30,808 bases of DNA from CADEED01 sp046733635 (GTDB taxonomy: Bacteria > Pseudomonadota > Gammaproteobacteria > Steroidobacterales > Steroidobacteraceae): NCBI GenBank assembly GCA_046733635.1, contig JBKPPO010000198.1, positions 1 through 30,808 on the forward strand, read 5' to 3'. A model generated the notes under the pieces. That model searched no databases. It worked only from the letters and a program-made list of their open reading frames with translations, and was not told the origin of the DNA. Positions 7,505 through 14,375 of this stretch are shown in pieces; the stretch's first letter is position 1, and each line of letters begins with the position of its first letter. The translations under genes were made by a program, and so were the position numbers.

Positions 7505-9834
7505 GCTTGCGGTGCGTATGTTCGATCTTGCTGGTCGTGTGCGCCGGGCCTTCGATCGCCCAGGCGACGTCCGTCGAAATCAGCGAACTTCGCCTGCAGG
7601 CCGGCGACCGCCTGGATTCCGCGTTGTCGGCATTGAAATCGCGGGGACTGCGAATCGCCTACAGCAGCGCGCTGGTGACGCCGGCGATGACACTCCGGGC
7701 GACGCCGCGCGCTACCCGCGTCGACGCGCTGCTCGAAGAGATCCTCGCGCCCTGGCAGTTGCGGGCCGTGAGCGCGCCGAACGGCGACTGGCTCATCGTC
7801 GCCGCACCGCCCGTCACGGCTGCCCCGGTGACGGAGCCCACCGAACTACCGCTCGAAACCGTCGACGTGACGGCGAGCCGGTTCGGGCTCGCCACCCCGG
7901 AGTCCTCCGCGGTGTTCCTCGATCGCCGCGGCGTGGAGCAGATGCCGCATCTCGGCGACGACGCCGTGCGCATGCTGAAGGTGCTGCCCGGCGTCACGGG
8001 CGGAGACTTCTCGGCGGCGCTGAACGTCCGGGGTGGTCGCCGTGAAGAAACGCTGCTGCGCATCGATGGCGCGGAGATCCATGGCGGCTATCACTTCCGT
8101 GATCTCGACGGCGCACTCAGCGTGCTCGATACCAACCTGGTGGAGAGCATCGACTTCATCACGGGCGGCATGACCGCGGAAACGGGCGACTACATGAGTG
8201 GCGTAGTCGATCTGCGCACACGCCGGCCCACGCCGGATGATGAATACCGCAGCGCCGCGGGCATCAGCTTCGTCAGCGCGTACGGGCGCACCGGCGGCAA
8301 CTTCTCCGAAGGCCGTGGCGCCTGGCTGGCATCGGTGCGCCGGGGTTACCTCGACGTGGTCATGGAGGAGGTACAGGAAGACGACGAGCAGATCACGCCG
8401 CGTTATACGGACCTGTTCACGTCCGTCTACTACGACTTCAGCGATCGCACGCGCGTTTCGGCGCATCTGCTGCTCGGCGAAGACGATCTCGAGCTGGTCT
8501 CGCAATCGGAAGACGAGATCGATTCGGCCGGTGACGGACGCGCCGCACATTTCTGGATCAATCTGCAGCAGGATCTCGGCGCCTTGGAGTCCGATACGGT
8601 TCTCGCCGTGTCCGAAGTGACCCAGAAACGCGACGCTTCCGGCGAAGACGAGCAGCGCACGGGTGACGTGTTCGCCGACTTCCGCTTCCAGTTCCTCGAT
8701 CTGCGCAGCGACTGGCGCTGGAGTCTCTCAACGGCGCAGATGCTCCTGTTCGGCATCAACGCGAGTCAGGCGAGCGCGAACTATGACTACGCCCTGGCCG
8801 GCTACATTCTGAATCCCTCCGCGCCGGGCGGGCGTATCGATATCTCACACGCACATGAGCTCTCACCACGCGCGGACAAATATGGCGCGCATGCCGCGTG
8901 GCGAGGCCGGATCGGCGATCTCGTGATCGAGGCCGGCGCCCGCCTCGATCGCTATTCCTACCCGGACGGCCTGAGCTTCGACGCCACGAGCCCGCGGTTC
9001 AATGCGTTGTGGGCACTGGGCGACCGCGGTGAATTGCGCGCGGCCTGGGGACTGGCGCACCAGCCCCAGGGCGTTCACGAACTCCAGGTCGAGGACGACG
9101 TCACGCAGTTCTTCGAGCCGGAACGCGTTCGTCAGTCGGTGCTGGGTTACACGCATCGGTTCGATCGAGGCCTGTCCGCGCGTGTGGATGTGTATCGCAA
9201 GGAATATTCGCGGCTGCGTCCGCGATTCGAGAATGCGCTCGACCCCATGCAGCTCATCCCCGAGGGCGCAGTCGATCGCGTGCGCATCGACGCACCCGAA
9301 GCCGAGGCCAGCGGCGTGGAAATCACGTTGCGTCGCGAGGCCGCGCAGGGTCTCGCCGGCTGGATGAGCGTTGGCATCGCAGAAGCAGAAGAAAAGATGG
9401 CGGCAGGTAGTTGGGTTCCGCGGCTCTGGGATCAGCGGCGCAACGCGTCGATGGGTCTCTCGTGGACCGGCGCCCGATGGAACCTCAACCTTGCCGGGCT
9501 GTATCACAGCGGAGCGCCGACCACGCGGCTGTCGCAGCAGATCATCGACCCGCCCGGTGGCCAGCCGCAGAACGTGATCGTCTCGGGTCCGCGCAATGGC
9601 TCGAGACTCGGCGAGTATCTGCGCTTCGATCTGCGCGCCAGCCGTTCGGTGCCGCTGCGATCGGGATTGTTCTCTTACTACCTGGAAGTCACCAACCTGC
9701 TCGATCGCAAGAACCCCTGCTGCGTCGAGTCCTATCGATTGCAGTCCAACGCCAACGGCTGGGTGCGCCTGGAGCGCGAGGAAACCTACTGGCTGCCGAT
9801 GCTGCCGTCGTTCGGATTCCAGTACGAGTTCTAG
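7501..9834 (+). CDS. TonB-dependent transducer receptor with N-terminal STN domain
   Basis: A 777-residue outer-membrane receptor. A signal peptide covers 1-21 (ends SIAQA). The STN signalling domain covers about 29-100 (LQAGDRLDSALSALKSRGLR). A TonB box LETVDVTAS lies at about 118-126. The plug covers about 130-235 (LKVLPGVTGGDFSAALNVRGG, ETLLRIDGAEI, GGMTAETGDYMSGVVDLRTR). The barrel ends FQYEF. A CC pair lies in NLLDRKNPCCVESYRL near the C-terminus. The STN domain marks it as a transducer that should report ligand binding to the FecR upstream, as FecA does to FecR. I prefer the GTG at 7501, which overlaps the FecR stop (GTGA); a TTG at 7483 is also in frame. The ligand is unknown, and no siderophore-receptor motifs are evident. 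Its TAG stop shares the CTAG tetramer with the stop of the convergent gene. Confidence 0.88.
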   Translation: MSLRCVCSILLVVCAGPSIAQATSVEISELRLQAGDRLDSALSALKSRGLRIAYSSALVTPAMTLRATPRATRVDALLEEILAPWQLRAVSAPNGDWLIVAAPPVTAAPVTEPTELPLETVDVTASRFGLATPESSAVFLDRRGVEQMPHLGDDAVRMLKVLPGVTGGDFSAALNVRGGRREETLLRIDGAEIHGGYHFRDLDGALSVLDTNLVESIDFITGGMTAETGDYMSGVVDLRTRRPTPDDEYRSAAGISFVSAYGRTGGNFSEGRGAWLASVRRGYLDVVMEEVQEDDEQITPRYTDLFTSVYYDFSDRTRVSAHLLLGEDDLELVSQSEDEIDSAGDGRAAHFWINLQQDLGALESDTVLAVSEVTQKRDASGEDEQRTGDVFADFRFQFLDLRSDWRWSLSTAQMLLFGINASQASANYDYALAGYILNPSAPGGRIDISHAHELSPRADKYGAHAAWRGRIGDLVIEAGARLDRYSYPDGLSFDATSPRFNALWALGDRGELRAAWGLAHQPQGVHELQVEDDVTQFFEPERVRQSVLGYTHRFDRGLSARVDVYRKEYSRLRPRFENALDPMQLIPEGAVDRVRIDAPEAEASGVEITLRREAAQGLAGWMSVGIAEAEEKMAAGSWVPRLWDQRRNASMGLSWTGARWNLNLAGLYHSGAPTTRLSQQIIDPPGGQPQNVIVSGPRNGSRLGEYLRFDLRASRSVPLRSGLFSYYLEVTNLLDRKNPCCVESYRLQSNANGWVRLEREETYWLPMLPSFGFQYEF

Positions 9835-10961
9835 AGTTGCATCGGCACTGCAGGCGCGATCTCGCGCACGCTGTACCCCTTGAGCACCGAGAGGATGTCG
9901 TCGACGTTGAGCAGGCCCATGCAGGGCCGCGCGCCGGGTTCGGGCGCCTGGCCGCGCGCGATGCGCTGCGCGAGCGCGATGACGGGCGCGCAGGGGATGT
10001 AGGGCCCGTGATTCTCGGTGGCCACGACCTGCCAGGTGAGCGTGCGCGCTCGACCATCGTCATCCGGCCCGGTCATGCGGACGAACATGCCGCCTCGATC
10101 GGGCAGCAACGGTTCGAGCATGCGCGCGATGCGATACACCGGCCTGGCGAAACGCGCCGCTGATTCGAGTCGACCATTGCGAACCTGCCTGGCGAGCCAT
10201 TCCACCATCTTGTGACAGGTGTCGCTGGCGAAGCCGCCGTGGAAGCTCACGGTCTTCAATGTCGGAAACCGCAGCGGCAGCAAATCCAGGTCCGGTACGT
10301 CGCAGCGACCTAACAACCGCGGGCCGACGGGTTTCGGGAAGTTGAAGCTGCGGCGGTCGAGCCAACCGTACGCCTGCGCCCAGGCGCCGTTCTCCCAGAC
10401 GCGAAACGGTTTGCCCGCATAACCGAACACGCCGCGCACCGTGGCTTCACCGGGCAGCGCGGACCCGGAGCTGATCCCGATCGCCACCTGCTCGAGCTTC
10501 GCGAAGTACTGCGTGTAGTGGTCGAGCACCGCGGAGGAGAGCGCGGGCACGGAACTCGCGCCCGAGACGACGCTGACGCCGGCCGCCTTCGCAGCGCCAT
10601 CGAGCGCGTCGATGCCGGCGACGAACGCACGTCCGTCAGCCAGATCGAGGTAATGGGCCTGCGCGTCGATGGCCGCGCGCGCGACGTGATGCTGTTGACC
10701 CTGGAAAGGTCCCGCCGTGTGGATCACCGCCTTGATGCGAAGCTTCTTCATGACCGCCGCCAGCCGCGGATCCGCGGCATCCACGACGCGAGCATGGTTT
10801 GCATCGAGACCCAGTTGATACGCGAGAGCCGTGGCCTTGTTGGCGTCGCGGCCGGCGATCAATAGTTCGAGGCCCGGCGTTCTCACGAGGCACTCGGCGA
10901 TTCGCCGGCCAAAGAAGCCATAGCCGCCGAGGATCAGGATGCGAAGCCGCGAGTTCGACAT
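9831..10961 (-). CDS. Saccharopine dehydrogenase-like NAD(P)-binding protein
   Basis: A 376-residue soluble protein. A Rossmann nucleotide-binding motif lies at the very N-terminus (RILILGGYGFFGRRIAECL, residues 7-25), followed by LLIAGRDANKATAL, typical of the second beta strand and the cofactor-specificity loop. AVIHTAGPFQGQQHHVARAAIDAQAHYLDLADG is characteristic of the saccharopine dehydrogenase NADP-binding family (trans-acting enoyl reductase and lysine-pathway relatives). The reaction here is unknown; true lysine biosynthesis is unlikely to be its role, since no lys genes are nearby. The ATG at 10961 directly precedes the Rossmann strand. It converges with the TonB receptor and shares a CTAG stop with it. 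The next upstream gene on the same strand ends 54 bp away, so co-transcription is possible. Confidence 0.82.
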   Translation of the reverse strand: MSNSRLRILILGGYGFFGRRIAECLVRTPGLELLIAGRDANKATALAYQLGLDANHARVVDAADPRLAAVMKKLRIKAVIHTAGPFQGQQHHVARAAIDAQAHYLDLADGRAFVAGIDALDGAAKAAGVSVVSGASSVPALSSAVLDHYTQYFAKLEQVAIGISSGSALPGEATVRGVFGYAGKPFRVWENGAWAQAYGWLDRRSFNFPKPVGPRLLGRCDVPDLDLLPLRFPTLKTVSFHGGFASDTCHKMVEWLARQVRNGRLESAARFARPVYRIARMLEPLLPDRGGMFVRMTGPDDDGRARTLTWQVVATENHGPYIPCAPVIALAQRIARGQAPEPGARPCMGLLNVDDILSVLKGYSVREIAPAVPMQL

Positions 10962-11015
10962 GTGCGAACTATTGCAGCCCGTGGCTCACTGCGCAAAGCG
11001 CCGCCGGTTGGCGAC

Positions 11016-11900
11016 TCAGCGCGCGCAGGCAGGCGGCCAGGTCGTGTCCGGTTCGGGAATGAGGTCGACCAGGAACCATTCTCCGGAGCGCTCGCCGTCG
11101 GCTTGCGCGAACAACAAACGATCCGCGCGGGGAGACAACAGCGGCCCCACTTGAAAGACGTCTTCGCGCGCCGGGATCTGCCCGGCGTCGCGCCAGGCGC
11201 CATCTTCCCGGCGGAAAAGATAGAGATGCGAGCGCGTGCCGCGATTCGCGACGATCACGGCCGTGTTGCCGTCGCGGGAGATCTCCGCCTCGTATTCATT
11301 CGCAGCTGATGAGATCGGCGGTCCGGCATTGGCCACGCTCCAGGCGCCGGCCGCGAGGGTGGCGATATAGATGTCCCCCTGTCCCAGCCCGCCCTCACGG
11401 CTGGATCCGAACCACAACCGGCCCTCACCATCCAGGCGCGGCAGCAGTTCGGCGCCCGAGGAGTTCACGGGCTCAGGCAGACGTTCGGGCAGGCCCCAAC
11501 TACCCGACGGTCCGCGTTCGACCCTGAAGATGTCGAGGTCCTCGGCGCCAGGCTTGCGTGCGCCATGGCGATCGGAGACGTAGTACAGCGTTCCGCCATC
11601 CGGAGTGATGAACGGGTCCGCTTCCATCACGCCCGGCCGCGCGAAGCTGGGTGGACGCGGGGCCGTCCAGCCGCTGGCTTCACAGCGCGAGAACAGCAGG
11701 TGGTAGTTAGAGAAGCGCGTGTCGGCGCGGAAGAAATGCATCTCGCGTCCGTCGGCCGTGAAAGTCGGGGAGGATTCGTATTGCGCGCTGGCGATTCCCG
11801 GCGGCGTCCACTTTGCCGGCGGGCCCGCGGTGACAGGCGGCGCGGCCCAGGCAGTGGGAATCAGGACCGTGAAGGCGAGGGCTGCAGCAGTGTTTCGCAT
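11016..11900 (-). CDS. Secreted PD40/TolB-like beta-propeller protein
   Basis: A 294-residue protein with a signal peptide at 1-19 (MRNTAAALAFTVLIPTAWAA). Repeated blades carry the WD40-like PD40 pattern of S-P-x-F/D-G-x-x-(L/M)-x-F/Y: SPTFTADGREMHFFR, DPFITPDGGTLYYVSD, ELLPRLDGEGRLWFGS, EAEISRDGNTAVIVAN and GPLLSPRADRLLFAQ. This predicts a five- or six-bladed propeller in the periplasm, similar to the C-terminal half of TolB but without TolB's N-terminal domain. Such proteins often act as binding scaffolds; no catalytic residues are evident and I do not assign a function. The gene is divergent from ssb and lies just upstream of the saccharopine dehydrogenase-like gene on the same strand. Confidence 0.78.
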   Translation of the reverse strand: MRNTAAALAFTVLIPTAWAAPPVTAGPPAKWTPPGIASAQYESSPTFTADGREMHFFRADTRFSNYHLLFSRCEASGWTAPRPPSFARPGVMEADPFITPDGGTLYYVSDRHGARKPGAEDLDIFRVERGPSGSWGLPERLPEPVNSSGAELLPRLDGEGRLWFGSSREGGLGQGDIYIATLAAGAWSVANAGPPISSAANEYEAEISRDGNTAVIVANRGTRSHLYLFRREDGAWRDAGQIPAREDVFQVGPLLSPRADRLLFAQADGERSGEWFLVDLIPEPDTTWPPACAR

Positions 11901-12011
11901 GATTTCCAGCGGTTACGCGCAAAAGTTACGACGTCCCCAGAGTGCCATGAAGGTGAAGGTGGTGAAGATTTGATCAGCGTGTTTCTGCTTCCATCCACCG
12001 CATTTCGAATA

Positions 12012-12041
12012 TCCACAGTGGGTGGGTTTTGAACGTACAAT
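12012..12041 (+). promoter_or_regulatory. Candidate sigma-70 promoter for ssb
   Basis: TCCACA (12012-12017, four of six matches to TTGACA) and TACAAT (12036-12041, five of six matches to TATAAT) are separated by 18 bp. They end about 30 bp before the ssb ATG at 12073, leaving a short leader. The -10 box is good and the -35 box weak. No convincing LexA box was found. Confidence 0.4.
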
Positions 12042-12072
12042 CGCGCCACTTTTTCACGATGAAGGGCACGTC

Positions 12073-12582
12073 ATGGCTCGCGGTATCAACAAGGTAATCC
12101 TCATCGGCAATCTGGGCGCAGACCCGGAAACCCGCGCCATGCCTTCGGGCATGACGGTCGCGAACATCCGCGTGGCCACGAGCGAGAGCTGGAAGGACAA
12201 GCAGTCCGGAGAGACCAAGGACCGTACCGAGTGGCACAACGTCGCTCTGTTCGGTCGGCTGGGGGAGATCGCCGGCGAATACCTCAAGAAGGGTTCGAAG
12301 GTCTACATCGAAGGCTCGCTGCGCACGCGCAAGTGGCAGGACAAGCAGGGCAACGACCGCTACACCACCGAGATCATCGGCAACGAGATGCAGATGCTCG
12401 ACAGCCGCGGTGGCGGTATGGGCGGCGGCGGTGGTGGTGACTACGGCGGTGGTGGCGGAGGTGGCGGTGGCCGCGGACGCCAACAGAACAACCCGCCCGA
12501 CGATTACGACCAGGGCCCCTCCGGCGGTGGCGGGTCTGACAAGGGCGGCGGCGGCGAATTCGACGACGATATTCCGTTCTGA
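12073..12582 (+). CDS. ssb: Single-stranded DNA-binding protein
   Basis: A 169-residue SSB. The OB fold covers 1-110 with the typical start MARGINKVILIGNLGADPETR and strands NIRVATSESWKDK, TEWHNVALFG and GSKVYIEGSLRTRKW. A glycine-rich flexible linker follows at about 114-147, then a second Gly/Asp-rich part ending in the acidic tip DDDIPF. The tip is the docking site for SSB partner proteins such as RecO, PriA, exonuclease I and the chi subunit. It binds ssDNA as a homotetramer in replication, repair and recombination. The ATG at 12073 is chosen because the OB fold begins there; an upstream in-frame extension adds unrelated residues. It has its own promoter region and is followed by a strong terminator, so it is probably monocistronic. 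Confidence 0.97.
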   Translation: MARGINKVILIGNLGADPETRAMPSGMTVANIRVATSESWKDKQSGETKDRTEWHNVALFGRLGEIAGEYLKKGSKVYIEGSLRTRKWQDKQGNDRYTTEIIGNEMQMLDSRGGGMGGGGGGDYGGGGGGGGGRGRQQNNPPDDYDQGPSGGGGSDKGGGGEFDDDIPF

Positions 12583-12597
12583 CATTCAGTGAACATG

Positions 12598-12629
12598 AAA
12601 GGCCCCGCTGTGCGGGGCCTTTCGCTTTG
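12598..12629 (+). terminator. Rho-independent terminator after ssb
   Basis: A perfect 10-bp stem AAAGGCCCCG (12598-12607) and CGGGGCCTTT (12613-12622) encloses the loop CTGTG. The short T-rich tail CGCTTTGT follows. It starts 16 bp after the ssb stop. The symmetric A/T ends could allow weak function on the other strand too. Confidence 0.9.
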
Positions 12630-12655
12630 TGTATTTCATTTCTCGGGGGAGAACA

Positions 12656-13117
12656 GTGGAACAGACGCAGACGCAATTTTTCCGGCAGCCCTGGACCTGG
12701 GCGGCCATGGGTTTCCTCGCCGCCTGCGCGCTGTTCCTGGGACACGATCTGTTCGCTGCCAATGCGGCGGCCAAGCCGGTGGAAGTCAGCCAGGCCTTCA
12801 GCGAGAAACTTCCCAACGTCCTGGGCAAGACCCTGACGGGCCTCCGCGTGACGTATGCGCCAGGCGCCAAATCCTCGGCGCATGCCCACGCGGGCAGCGT
12901 CTACGCCTATGTGATCTCCGGGAAGATCCGCTCCGAGAATTCCGCCACGGGGCCCGCGCGCGTGTACTCGGCGGGTGAAGGCTTCTTCGAGCCACCGGGC
13001 AGCGTGCACCTCGTCAGCGAGAACGCCAGCGATGACGAACCCGCCACGCTGCTGGCCATCTTCGTGGCTGACGACGGGGCCGAGCTCTCCAGGCCGGCGG
13101 CGCCCGCCAAGCCGTAA
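12656..13117 (+). CDS. Membrane-anchored or secreted cupin-domain protein
   Basis: A 153-residue protein. The N-terminal hydrophobic segment (about 13-32, WTWAAMGFLAACALFLGHDL) is either a signal anchor or a signal peptide, with AANAAA after it. The rest is one cupin barrel: motif 1 carries H76-x-H78 and G89 (SSAHAHAGSVYAYVISGKI), and motif 2 is G109-FFE-P-P-G115-SVH118. The usual motif-1 glutamate is not at its expected place, so the metal site may be three histidines. The start is uncertain: GTG at 12656 has GGGGGAG about 6 nt upstream and is preferred; GTG at 12629 is in frame but sits at the end of the ssb terminator. The sigma gene begins 45 bp downstream. A small-molecule or redox-sensing role is possible (ChrR anti-sigma factors use a cupin) but unproven. 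Confidence 0.8.
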   Translation: MEQTQTQFFRQPWTWAAMGFLAACALFLGHDLFAANAAAKPVEVSQAFSEKLPNVLGKTLTGLRVTYAPGAKSSAHAHAGSVYAYVISGKIRSENSATGPARVYSAGEGFFEPPGSVHLVSENASDDEPATLLAIFVADDGAELSRPAAPAKP

Positions 13118-13128
13118 GAAATCGCCGC

Positions 13129-13154
13129 CCTCCGGGACTATGGCTCCCGTGAGG
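13129..13154 (+). promoter_or_regulatory. RNA hairpin covering the Shine-Dalgarno of the ECF sigma gene
   Basis: CCTCCGGGA (13129-13137) can pair with TCCCGTGAGG (13145-13154) through nine base pairs with one bulged T, around the loop CTATGGC. The 3' arm contains GAGG (13151-13154), the likely ribosome-binding site for the ATG at 13163. The hairpin starts 12 nt after the cupin stop codon, so a ribosome finishing the cupin could open it. That coupling is inferred from position. There is no U-tract, so it is not a good terminator. Confidence 0.45.
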
Positions 13155-13162
13155 AACAGCGA

Positions 13163-13663
13163 ATGAACCACCGGCCCGATTTCGATGCGCTCATGGCGCA
13201 GTTCGAGCCCATGGTGGCGCGCATCTGCGCGAGCTACGAACGCGATCGCGATCTGGCGCGCGAGCTCACGCAGGAAGCGTGGCTTGCGATCTGGAAAGCG
13301 TTGCCTGGTTTTCGCGGCGAAGCTTCCCCCAAGACTTTCGTGGCGCGCATCGCCCAGTTTCGCGCGATCTCCCATGTGGCGCAGCGTGCGCGCATTCCGG
13401 CGAGCATGGCGCTCTCCGACGAGCTGGTGTCCCCGGCGGCCCCACCGGAGACCCAGGCCATCGAATCCGGCGAGCGCAATCGCCTGCTGGTCGCGGTGCA
13501 GGGTCTGCCGCTGCCGTACCGGCAGGTGGTGATCCTCACACTCGAAGATTTTTCACCGCCCGAAGTGGCCGCGTTGCTCGGCGTGAGCGCCAACGTGGTG
13601 TCGGTGCGGCTCACACGCGCGCGGTCGCTGCTGCGCGAGTTGTTAGGCAAGGGTGGATCATGA
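13163..13663 (+). CDS. ECF RNA polymerase sigma factor
   Basis: A 166-residue sigma-70-family protein of usual ECF length. Region 2 spans about 8-75, with RDLARELTQEAWLAIWKALPGFRGEASPKTFVARIA, the core-binding and -10 recognition part. Region 4 spans about 110-163, with LPLPYRQVVILTLEDFSPPEVAALLGVSANVVSVRLTRARSLL, the -35-binding helix-turn-helix. The ATG at 13163 has GAGG eight bases upstream. The gene lies 45 bp after the cupin and its stop overlaps the start of a four-helix membrane protein (ATGA). By position that protein is the likely anti-sigma factor. The ECF subgroup cannot be assigned by eye, and the target promoter is unknown. Confidence 0.93.
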   Translation: MNHRPDFDALMAQFEPMVARICASYERDRDLARELTQEAWLAIWKALPGFRGEASPKTFVARIAQFRAISHVAQRARIPASMALSDELVSPAAPPETQAIESGERNRLLVAVQGLPLPYRQVVILTLEDFSPPEVAALLGVSANVVSVRLTRARSLLRELLGKGGS

Positions 13664-14238
13664 GCAACGACAACGACCAGGAGTGGACGGACATGAAAGC
13701 GAACTGGCAGAAGACGGCGGTCAGCGAGAAGTGGATGACGGAGAAACTGCGCGCGAGCCTGCGCCTGCGCAGGATCGGTTCCTGGGCGTGGCTGGTGCTG
13801 GAGATCGGGGGATTCGCACTGCTGACGGCGCTCGCGGGAGTGCAACTCGCCATGGGCGAGACGGCCAATGCCATCGCCATCACATTGCTGAACGTCTGTG
13901 CCGCGGGCGCGAGCATCTGGGCGCGGCGGTCGCCGCTGCGGAGCGCGCAGGGCAGCCTGGTGGAGCTCATCGACATCACGATCCAGCGCGCGCGGCGCAG
14001 CGTGCGGTTTGCCTGGGCGCAGTATTTCACCACGGCGGCGGTTGCCGCCTATGTGCTCGTGATGTTCTTCGCGGACATCGGTTCTTCTGTCGCGGCTTAC
14101 AACGACGCGGATCGCGTGACCGCCGCGCTCGTCATCCTGTTGCTGTATCTCGCGGGTGTGGGGTTCTTCCACCACCGGGCCCTGGGCCGCGCCCGCCGGT
14201 TCACGGAGATGCGCCGGGAGATCGCCGCGGAAGCCTGA
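13660..14238 (+). CDS. Four-helix membrane protein, putative anti-sigma factor
   Basis: A 192-residue protein of no recognised family. The hydrophilic N-terminus (1-40: MSNDNDQEWTDMKANWQKTA, then basic LRASLRLRRIG) is followed by four predicted transmembrane helices at about 42-62, 68-87, 120-140 and 152-171. A basic cytoplasmic loop lies between helices 2 and 3, and the tail is amphipathic and charged (RARRFTEMRREIAAEA). It overlaps the ECF sigma gene by ATGA, the usual arrangement for sigma/anti-sigma pairs. An N-terminal cytoplasmic segment followed by several membrane spans matches several multi-helix anti-sigma types. No zinc-binding HxxxCxxC motif is present. The anti-sigma role is inferred from context only. 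It ends 137 bp before miaB. Confidence 0.75.
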   Translation: MSNDNDQEWTDMKANWQKTAVSEKWMTEKLRASLRLRRIGSWAWLVLEIGGFALLTALAGVQLAMGETANAIAITLLNVCAAGASIWARRSPLRSAQGSLVELIDITIQRARRSVRFAWAQYFTTAAVAAYVLVMFFADIGSSVAAYNDADRVTAALVILLLYLAGVGFFHHRALGRARRFTEMRREIAAEA

Positions 14239-14375
14239 ACCCGGGAGTGATCCAGCGAGACATTTCCATGGCGGTTCAACGCCCTGGGGTGCCTCGCATC
14301 CGGTTGATTCGGAAGGAGTAATAACCCCCGGGAGGGATTTGAGATACCCTAGCGGCCCTCGATTTTCCGCCTCCC

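Noticed and set aside
12001..12072. LexA/SOS box upstream of ssb
   Set aside because: No CTGT-N8-ACAG pattern is present; TTGAACGTACAA is only partly symmetric and overlaps the candidate -10 box.
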